Below are positions 14,030 to 19,220 of a stretch of 19,220 bases of DNA, in pieces. The DNA is from JBAXRT01 sp037131065 (lineage in GTDB: Bacteria > Bacteroidota > Bacteroidia > Bacteroidales > FEN-979). The notes beneath the pieces are model-generated. The model searched no databases. It saw only the letters and a list, made by a program, of their open reading frames with translations, and had not been told where the DNA came from. Position 1 is the stretch's first letter. Each line of letters begins with the position of its first letter. The position numbers were made by a program, and so were the translations under genes. The stretch covers positions 1 through 19,220 of the forward strand of contig JBAXRT010000045.1 of NCBI GenBank assembly GCA_037131065.1, in the 5' to 3' direction.

Positions 14030-15222
14030 ATGGCGCCTAGTTTCTTTCCGACTTTGGTGAATTTCTCGATGGCAAACTCAATTTGGTCCTTGCTGTGGGC
14101 TGCAGAGATCTGTGTCCTGATCCTCGATTTTCCTTTCGGAACAATGGGATAGTAAAATCCGATCACATAGATCCCCTCATCCAGCAGTTCATTGGCAAAA
14201 TCCTGGGAGAGTTTTGCATCATTTGGCAGGTGACCGAAAAGGACAGGCACGATGGGGTGAACGCCGGGGACGATCCTGAAACCGGCTTTCTCCATTCCCT
14301 TACGGAAGAGCTGAGTATTGCTGAAGAGCCTGTCGTGCAGCTCGGTGGTCTCCGAAAGCAGGTTGATCACTTCGAGAGTTGCCCCTGCAATGGCCGGTGC
14401 CAGTGAATTAGAGAAGAGGTAAGGCCTGGAACGCTGCCTCAGCAGGTCAATGATCTCTCTCCTTCCGGATATACAACCGCCGGATGCTCCTCCAAGCGCC
14501 TTGCCGAAGGTCGTTGAAATAATATCGACCCGTCCTTCTGCACCGCAATATTCAATGGTCCCCCTCCCGGTCTTTCCGACTACACCCGTTGCATGGCTGT
14601 CGTCAACCATCACGAGGGCATTATATTTTTCGGCCAGATCACAAATCCTGTCAACCTGGGCGATGATCCCGTCCATGGAGAAAACCCCATCGGTAACGAT
14701 CAGTTTATAGTGCGCTTCGCTGGCATCCTGGAGGACCTCCTCAAGATCTTCCATATCGTTGTTTTTATAACGGAAGCGCTGTGCCTTACATAGCCTTACG
14801 CCGTCAATAATGGAGGCATGGTTCAATTCATCGGATATGATGGCATCCTGCTCGCCCAGCAGGGGTTCAAAAACCCCGCCGTTGGCATCAAATGCGGAGG
14901 AATAGAGGATCGTATCCTCCATCCCGAGAAATTCACTGATTTTGTTTTCAAGCTCCTTATGTACTTTCTGGGTTCCGCAGATGAACCTCACGGAAGCCAT
15001 GCCGTAACCATACCTGAAAAAGGTATAGTTGGATGCCGCCATCACCCTTGGATCCGAGCAGAGCCCCAGGTAGTTGTTGGCACAAAAGTTCAGGACCTTT
15101 TTCCCACTGGTCTCGATCTCAACCCCCTGCGGTGTCGTTATGATCCGCTCTGATTTATATAATCCGTCGTTGCGTATCCCCTCAAGCTGCTTCTGAAGAT
15201 ATTGCTGAAAATTACCGTACAT
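14026..15222 (-). CDS. kbl: Glycine C-acetyltransferase (2-amino-3-ketobutyrate CoA ligase)
   Basis: PLP enzyme of 398 residues, the standard Kbl length, catalysing 2-amino-3-oxobutanoate plus CoA to glycine plus acetyl-CoA (reversible). It has FCANNYLGL (46-54), SVRFICGTQ (77-85), DELNHASI with His135, VDDSH (206-210) and STTFGKALGG with Lys241 as Schiff-base lysine. Similarity to the E. coli enzyme is high along the whole chain, including the YGMASV and FSMDG segments. In threonine breakdown it acts after threonine dehydrogenase, which is not encoded in this window. It is the first gene of the operon, with a partial Shine-Dalgarno (GGGAG, 15229-15233) and a -7 element upstream. Its stop overlaps the acpS start. 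Confidence 0.93.
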   Translation of the reverse strand: MYGNFQQYLQKQLEGIRNDGLYKSERIITTPQGVEIETSGKKVLNFCANNYLGLCSDPRVMAASNYTFFRYGYGMASVRFICGTQKVHKELENKISEFLGMEDTILYSSAFDANGGVFEPLLGEQDAIISDELNHASIIDGVRLCKAQRFRYKNNDMEDLEEVLQDASEAHYKLIVTDGVFSMDGIIAQVDRICDLAEKYNALVMVDDSHATGVVGKTGRGTIEYCGAEGRVDIISTTFGKALGGASGGCISGRREIIDLLRQRSRPYLFSNSLAPAIAGATLEVINLLSETTELHDRLFSNTQLFRKGMEKAGFRIVPGVHPIVPVLFGHLPNDAKLSQDFANELLDEGIYVIGFYYPIVPKGKSRIRTQISAAHSKDQIEFAIEKFTKVGKKLGAI

Positions 15223-15254
15223 TCTTTTCTCCCAGTTACCTGTTTATCAGGCTT

Positions 15255-15262
15255 CAAAAATA
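15255..15262 (-). promoter_or_regulatory. Bacteroidota -7 promoter element (TATTTTTG) of the kbl-acpS operon
   Basis: Minus-strand TATTTTTG matches TAnnTTTG fully. The expected transcription start near 15247 leaves about 25 bases to ATG 15222. No -33 TTTG is seen at normal spacing. It shares a 108-base divergent region with the lipoprotein gene. Confidence 0.5.
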
Positions 15263-15299
15263 GAAAAATTTGCATTGCCTTTTCTATGAATTATCTTAT

Positions 15300-15307
15300 T
15301 ATATTTG
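15300..15307 (+). promoter_or_regulatory. Bacteroidota -7 promoter element (TATATTTG) of the lipoprotein-alcohol dehydrogenase unit
   Basis: TATATTTG matches TAnnTTTG fully. A TTG at 15275-15277 lies 22 bases upstream and may serve as the -33 element. Transcription would begin near 15314, about 17 bases before ATG 15331. Confidence 0.55.
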
Positions 15308-15330
15308 ACTCTTCAACTAAAAAATCTCTT

Positions 15331-15768
15331 ATGAACAGACGGCTTTTTAATCTGATGGGGCTGGCACTTGTTTCTGTGATCATCCTCCTTGCGGTTTCCT
15401 GCAAAAAAAACAGTGATCCCAAATATCCCCAACTTATAGGGAAATGGCTCCAGAGTACCAATGAAGACTCCATTTACCTCTATGTCGATAACATCTCCGG
15501 AACCCTTTATGTAACCCAGATGATTGCCCGGGTCAGCATTACCGGGGGATATGTCCGGTATAAGATGAGCAGTACTTCGGGACTCGCACCCATTGACGAC
15601 AACAGTAATTATTTCTATCTCGTGATCGATCCGGCAGGGGCTGACGGGCCTACATATATCGACGGGACCTTCAATCCAACAACCCTCGTTGCGATGGGTA
15701 CTTTTGCCTACTATCCGGGTAATGAACCCCCAAGGCAATCTTATCCCTATACCATTCAACGTCCCTAA
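15331..15768 (+). CDS. Small lipoprotein, lipocalin-like N-terminus, function unknown
   Basis: Predicted lipoprotein of 145 residues. The signal MNRRLFNLMG plus a hydrophobic core ends in the lipobox LAVSC, with Cys24 as the lipidated residue followed by KKNSD. The mature part starts YPQLIGKWLQS, a strand typical of lipocalin-like domains, and continues with beta-rich sequence (ITGGYVRYKM, NYFYLVIDPAG, YIDGTFNP, MGTFAYYPG). I recognise no specific family. ATG 15331 is preferred over the upstream in-frame 15202 start because it follows the promoter element and gives a clean lipoprotein signal. It precedes the alcohol dehydrogenase by 40 bases and may be co-transcribed with it. Confidence 0.82.
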   Translation: MNRRLFNLMGLALVSVIILLAVSCKKNSDPKYPQLIGKWLQSTNEDSIYLYVDNISGTLYVTQMIARVSITGGYVRYKMSSTSGLAPIDDNSNYFYLVIDPAGADGPTYIDGTFNPTTLVAMGTFAYYPGNEPPRQSYPYTIQRP

Positions 15769-15808
15769 AAAGGAAGGATGAAGAATAAGTGTTTATCCAA
15801 ATAGAACA

Positions 15809-16951
15809 ATGGAAAACTTTATCTCTTACAACCCAACCGTTCTCCACTTTGGAAGAAATATCCTTTCCTCTCTTGGTCCGACCCTGAAAGAATTCGGAAG
15901 CAAGGTGCTCCTTGTCTATGGTAAAGGTTCCATCAAAAGAAACGGGCTGTACGGGAAAATCAAAAACATCCTGGCAGAAAACGGGATGGAGGTCTTTGAA
16001 TATGAAGGGATCAGGCCCAATCCCCTGAACCGGGATGTCGATGCCGCCGCCGCGATCGGCCGGGAAAACAAGGTCGATGTAATCCTTGCGGTTGGAGGCG
16101 GATCGGTGATTGATTCTGCAAAGATTATTTCAATAACCATTCCCGTTCAAAATCCTTCGTGGGATTTCTTTACTTATGCGGCCAAACCGGAAAAGGCCAT
16201 TCCCCTTGTGGCTGTGCTCACCCTTGCCGCCACGGGAACGGAAATGAACCCATTCGCTGTGCTTCAGAATCCCGATACCGGCGTGAAAGCCGGTTACCGC
16301 AGCACACTGACCTTCCCAAGGCACTCATTCCTGGATCCCGAACTGACCTTCAGTGTTCCGAAAGATTATACCGCCTATGGAATTGCTGATCTGATCGCCC
16401 ATTGCCTTGAGAACTATTTCAGCGTCGCCGAATCAACCCTTACCGACCGGTTTATTCTCTCTATCATCAGCGAAGCAATGACTTACGGACCGGCCCTTCT
16501 GGATGACCTTCAGAATTATGATCTGCGTGCAAAGATCATGTTCTCCGCTACCATGGCCCTGAACGGACTCACTTCGCTGGGAAAGAACACCGGCGACTGG
16601 GGAGTTCACAGTGCCGGCCATGTTCTTTCGTTTATGTACGACATCCCTCACGGGGCCTCTCTTACGATCATCTTCCCGGCCTGGATGAAACTTTTCAGAG
16701 ATCAGATTCCCGGCAGGATCGCGTCTCTCGGGTCAGCCTTGTTTCAGAAAAGTCTCACACCACAGGAATCCATTGATCAAATTGAAAATTTCTTCCGGTC
16801 GATCGGGTGCCCCGTACGGCTTTCAGAATATGGCATAACGGGGGATGTTCGTCGGGAGATCTTTAACAGTATGGTCGCCAACAAGGTGAACGGAGCGCTG
16901 ATGAAATTCCGGGAGGAGGATTATTTGAAGTTGATTGACTTGTTTCTTTAG
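15809..16951 (+). CDS. Iron/zinc-dependent alcohol dehydrogenase, YqhD/butanol dehydrogenase type
   Basis: NAD(P)H-dependent dehydrogenase of 380 residues from the group III metal-dependent alcohol dehydrogenases, reducing short aldehydes to alcohols. GGGSVIDSAK (96-105) binds the nucleotide, and Asp194, His198, His267 and His281 are at the metal-ligand positions known for E. coli YqhD, so the site is complete. The TGTEMN segment (142-147) is also typical. Length matches the family. It may share a promoter with the lipoprotein upstream. Butanol, propanol or detoxification substrates are all possible, and sequence alone cannot separate them. It converges with the MFS gene, with 34 bases between the stop codons. 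Confidence 0.9.
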   Translation: MENFISYNPTVLHFGRNILSSLGPTLKEFGSKVLLVYGKGSIKRNGLYGKIKNILAENGMEVFEYEGIRPNPLNRDVDAAAAIGRENKVDVILAVGGGSVIDSAKIISITIPVQNPSWDFFTYAAKPEKAIPLVAVLTLAATGTEMNPFAVLQNPDTGVKAGYRSTLTFPRHSFLDPELTFSVPKDYTAYGIADLIAHCLENYFSVAESTLTDRFILSIISEAMTYGPALLDDLQNYDLRAKIMFSATMALNGLTSLGKNTGDWGVHSAGHVLSFMYDIPHGASLTIIFPAWMKLFRDQIPGRIASLGSALFQKSLTPQESIDQIENFFRSIGCPVRLSEYGITGDVRREIFNSMVANKVNGALMKFREEDYLKLIDLFL

Positions 16952-16985
16952 GTAACAAGGTATTACCCAGTTACCCTGTCACCTT

Positions 16986-18248
16986 CTACTTAATGGCCCT
17001 GAGGTTGAGTTTCCTCAGCAGGGGCGCCATCCTTGCAGTGAATCCTACAACGACCAGTGTCATCGCTCCTCCGAAAATCACCGAGGGAATAAGCCCCATG
17101 ATCTTTGCTGCGAGGCCCGATTCAAAGGAACCGATCTCATTGGAAGAGCCGATAAAAATGCTGTTGACGGATGCTACCCGGCCCCGCATTTCATCGGGCG
17201 TAAGCAATTGCATCGCCGTGGAACGGATGATGACGCTGATGTTATCGAACATACCGCTCATCATTAAAAGGAAGAGGGAGAGATAAAAGTTCTTTGACAG
17301 GGCAAAACAGATAATGCTTAATCCGAAGCCCGCAACTCCGATCATTAGGTATCGTCCCGCACGCACCAAAGGTGGACGGTAAGCGAGGGTGAGCGACATG
17401 ATCACGGCCCCCACCATCGGCGCTGAACGGAGGAAGCCAAGTCCCTGCGGACCTACATTAAGGACTTCGGCTGCAAATATGGGGAGCATGGCCGTTGCGC
17501 CTCCAAACAGTACCGCAAACATATCCAGCGTCATTGTTCCGAGCAGGACCTGGTTCTTAAACACGAACTTAAGTCCTGATGATAAACGCTGAACCAGCGA
17601 TTCTTCGTTAGTACTTGCCGGAGCCGGGTGGTTTTTTACAAAGGCCAGTAAAATAAGGGCAACCAGCAGGAAAAACAAAACGGATAGGTAGGCCACCCTG
17701 ACCCCGAAAAATCCGTAAATAAGTCCCCCGATAGCCGGCCCGGTGATGGCCCCGATGTGCCACGTTGTGCTGTTCCAGGTTGAAGAGTTTGCATAGAGAT
17801 GACGTGGAACAAGCTGTGCCATCAGTGCAATGATGGAGGGATAAATGAATGCCCTGGTAACGCCAGAGATCATGACAACAAGGTAAATCGGAAGGATACC
17901 AAGTGCAGCGATGATCCCAAGTGAATTAATTGAAAACAGGAAAAGCATGGTTGTCCCGACAAGGAAAACCAGGGTGAAGAGAAGAATGATCCGTTTGCGG
18001 TTGTATTTGTCTGCTGCATGACCGGCATAGAGCGCCGTTAAGATGTTTGGCAATGCCTCTGCCAACCCGATCAGGCCAAGCGCCAGGGGATCCCTGGTAA
18101 GTTCATATACCTGCCATCCCACAATAAGCCCCTGCATCTGGAAAGCGAGGGTTGTGAAAAAGCGGAAGCTGAGGAAAAGTCTGAAATCACGGACTCTCAG
18201 GACAGCTAAGGCATCATGCCCATTTCCGTTGGCGGATTTCGCGCTCAT
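16986..18248 (-). CDS. MFS transporter, probable exporter (EntS-like MFS_3 type)
   Basis: Inner-membrane protein of 420 residues with about 12 hydrophobic segments. The loop after segment 2 reads GHAADKYNRKRI (76-87), the charged MFS motif A region. The overall pattern and a later DEMRGRVASVN segment (about residue 352) resemble the enterobactin-exporter-like branch of the major facilitator superfamily, members of which usually export small molecules. Substrate unknown. Its start lies only 17 bases beyond the U tract of the terminator of the EF-G-like gene upstream. Expression therefore needs read-through or a promoter inside that gene or the terminator. No Shine-Dalgarno is visible. Confidence 0.87.
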   Translation of the reverse strand: MSAKSANGNGHDALAVLRVRDFRLFLSFRFFTTLAFQMQGLIVGWQVYELTRDPLALGLIGLAEALPNILTALYAGHAADKYNRKRIILLFTLVFLVGTTMLFLFSINSLGIIAALGILPIYLVVMISGVTRAFIYPSIIALMAQLVPRHLYANSSTWNSTTWHIGAITGPAIGGLIYGFFGVRVAYLSVLFFLLVALILLAFVKNHPAPASTNEESLVQRLSSGLKFVFKNQVLLGTMTLDMFAVLFGGATAMLPIFAAEVLNVGPQGLGFLRSAPMVGAVIMSLTLAYRPPLVRAGRYLMIGVAGFGLSIICFALSKNFYLSLFLLMMSGMFDNISVIIRSTAMQLLTPDEMRGRVASVNSIFIGSSNEIGSFESGLAAKIMGLIPSVIFGGAMTLVVVGFTARMAPLLRKLNLRAIK

Positions 18249-18265
18249 CAGTCATTTGCAGATTT

Positions 18266-18293
18266 AAAAAAACCCGGTCGTCAGACCGGGTTT
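18266..18293 (-). terminator. Intrinsic terminator of the EF-G-like gene
   Basis: A perfect 10-base-pair hairpin (AAACCCGGTC and GACCGGGTTT, four-base loop) is followed on the minus strand by a run of seven T from 18272 to 18266. It begins about 21 bases after the stop of the EF-G-like gene and ends 17 bases before the MFS start. This is the best terminator in the window. Confidence 0.88.
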
Positions 18294-18314
18294 AAACAAG
18301 TATTCATTTGAATT

Positions 18315-19220
18315 CTATTCTTCATCTTTCTCCTGGTCCTCATAAGCCTTAAGCAGCTTATCCTGGATCTCGCCCGGTACCTGTGAGTACTCGGCAAACT
18401 TCATGTTATAGGTGGCACGGCCGCTTGTAATTGAACTCAATGCGGTAGAGTAGCGGTTCATTTCGGCCAGGGGGACTTTGGCAATGATCTTCTGATAATT
18501 GCCTTCGCTGTCCATGCCCATGATCACGGCACGACGTCCCTGCAGGTCAGTCATGACTTCACCCATTTTATCTTCCGGAACGATTACCTCGACATCATAG
18601 ATCGGCTCAAGGATCTTCGGGCCGGCATTCTTGAAGGCCTCCCTGAAGGCATTGCGCCCTGCAAGCTTGAAGGATATTTCGTTGGAATCAACAGGGTGCA
18701 TCTTCCCGTCATAGATATTGAAGACGATGTCGCGGGCATAGGAACCGGTGAGTGGTCCCTCTTCCATCTTTTCCATAACCCCCTTCAGGATTGCAGGCAT
18801 GAACCGGGCATCAATAGCACCACCAACAATACAGTTGTTCATCTGAAGCTTACCACCCCATTCAAGGTCGATGACATCGCGATGGCGGATCGGGAATTCG
18901 GACTGTTCGGTCATTTCTTCTTTATACGGCTGGATCATCATATGGACCTCACCAAACTGTCCGGAACCTCCCGACTGTTTCTTGTGGCGGTACATCGATT
19001 TGGCCGACTTGGTAATGGTTTCCCGGTAAGGAATGCGTGGTGCGTAATATTCAATGGGAATTTTTTCAAGGATCTCCACATGCCATTTGGCAAGGTTAAG
19101 GTGAAGTTCGCCCTGTCCCTGGAGGATCATCTGCTTCAGCTCACGTGAAAAACCGATAAGGATGGTGGGATCCATCTTTGCAAGTTCATACAGCACACTG
19201 GCCATCTTTTCATCATCGGC
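18315..19220 (-). CDS. Elongation factor G-like GTPase, C-terminal part (5' end outside window)
   Basis: 301 residues are visible, covering the EF-G C-terminal domains III to V; the GTPase domain lies beyond the right edge. Signatures are LQGQGELHLN (family form GMGELHL) in domain III, SGGSGQFGEV and DSNEISFKLAGRNAF in domain IV, and DLQGRRAVIMGM in domain V (canonical EF-G usually has DLNRRRG-type sequence). The altered domain V motif suggests a paralogue (FusA2-like) rather than the main translocase. The true start is off the window; the Met at 19203-19205 is internal because the frame continues upstream as ADDEK. It would act on the ribosome or, as for some EF-G2 proteins, in recycling. 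The acidic C-terminal tail ends KDEE. Confidence 0.87.
   Translation of the reverse strand, partial: ADDEKMASVLYELAKMDPTILIGFSRELKQMILQGQGELHLNLAKWHVEILEKIPIEYYAPRIPYRETITKSAKSMYRHKKQSGGSGQFGEVHMMIQPYKEEMTEQSEFPIRHRDVIDLEWGGKLQMNNCIVGGAIDARFMPAILKGVMEKMEEGPLTGSYARDIVFNIYDGKMHPVDSNEISFKLAGRNAFREAFKNAGPKILEPIYDVEVIVPEDKMGEVMTDLQGRRAVIMGMDSEGNYQKIIAKVPLAEMNRYSTALSSITSGRATYNMKFAEYSQVPGEIQDKLLKAYEDQEKDEE

Noticed and set aside
9225..15222. Sphingolipid or sulfonolipid biosynthesis cluster
   Set aside because: Both PLP enzymes look like Kbl, the ligase pocket looks acetate-sized, and no ketoreductase, cysteate synthase or acyltransferase is present.
15202..15330. Longer N-terminus for the lipoprotein starting at 15202
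   Set aside because: It would run through the divergent promoter region and bury the lipoprotein signal 43 residues inside.
15313..15759. 148-codon open frame on the minus strand opposite the lipoprotein gene
   Set aside because: The plus-strand frame has a promoter, signal sequence and lipobox; this one has none.
16951..16975. Inverted repeat GGTAAC...GTTACC between alcohol dehydrogenase and MFS genes as a bidirectional terminator
   Set aside because: The stem is six base pairs with a 13-base loop and no T run on either side.
19203..19205. ATG at 19205 as true start of the EF-G-like protein
   Set aside because: The frame continues upstream with conserved EF-G residues to the window edge, and domains I and II are missing.

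Overview
The window looks like a chromosomal segment from a member of the Bacteroidota. Four intergenic regions or divergent starts carry the phylum's typical -7 promoter element (TAnnTTTG), most starts lack a Shine-Dalgarno sequence, and there are two short lipoproteins with Bacteroidota-like lipoboxes and a Phe-terminated outer-membrane barrel. Protein families such as fused isobutyryl-CoA mutase and the ADP-forming acyl-CoA ligase/GNAT fusion fit this. Nearly all the DNA is coding. No tRNA, rRNA, CRISPR array, insertion sequence or phage gene was seen, and no gap without a gene exceeds about 230 bases.

Layout from left to right. Positions 1-4277 (minus) hold an acyl-CoA dehydrogenase followed 12 bases later by a fused B12-dependent isobutyryl-CoA mutase that runs off the left edge; together they suggest branched or short-chain acyl-CoA metabolism. 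Positions 4507-5028 (minus) hold an AT-rich small lipoprotein with its own terminator. Positions 5070-7754 (minus) encode an 894-residue ADP-forming acyl-CoA ligase fused to a GNAT acetyltransferase (Pat-like architecture). A divergent outer-membrane barrel gene lies at 7873-9237 (plus) and overlaps tail to tail with the next cluster.

The most interesting region is the minus-strand operon 15222 to 9225. In order of transcription it encodes a glycine C-acetyltransferase (Kbl), holo-ACP synthase (AcpS), an AMP-forming acetyl-CoA-synthetase-like ligase, a small stand-alone carrier protein, a second divergent Kbl-like alpha-oxoamine synthase, an acetate transporter of the SatP family and a secreted thioredoxin-fold protein. 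A carrier protein with its own phosphopantetheinyl transferase, a small-acyl activating enzyme and two alpha-oxoamine synthases suggests a carrier-dependent pathway condensing a short acyl group with an amino acid, or a linked threonine/glycine-acetate module. The product cannot be read from sequence.

The right end has a divergent plus-strand pair, a lipoprotein and a YqhD-like alcohol dehydrogenase (15331-16951). Next come a minus-strand MFS exporter (16986-18248) and the C-terminal part of an elongation factor G-like GTPase (from 18315 past the right edge), separated by a strong intrinsic terminator.

The recurring theme is acetate and short-chain acyl-CoA: two unrelated ligases that can make acyl-CoA, an acetate transporter, acetyl-CoA-using PLP enzymes, an acyl-CoA dehydrogenase and an acyl-CoA mutase. 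The Pat-like fusion protein and an Acs-like enzyme with the classical acetylation-site motif lie within the same 10 kb, which raises a testable regulatory link.
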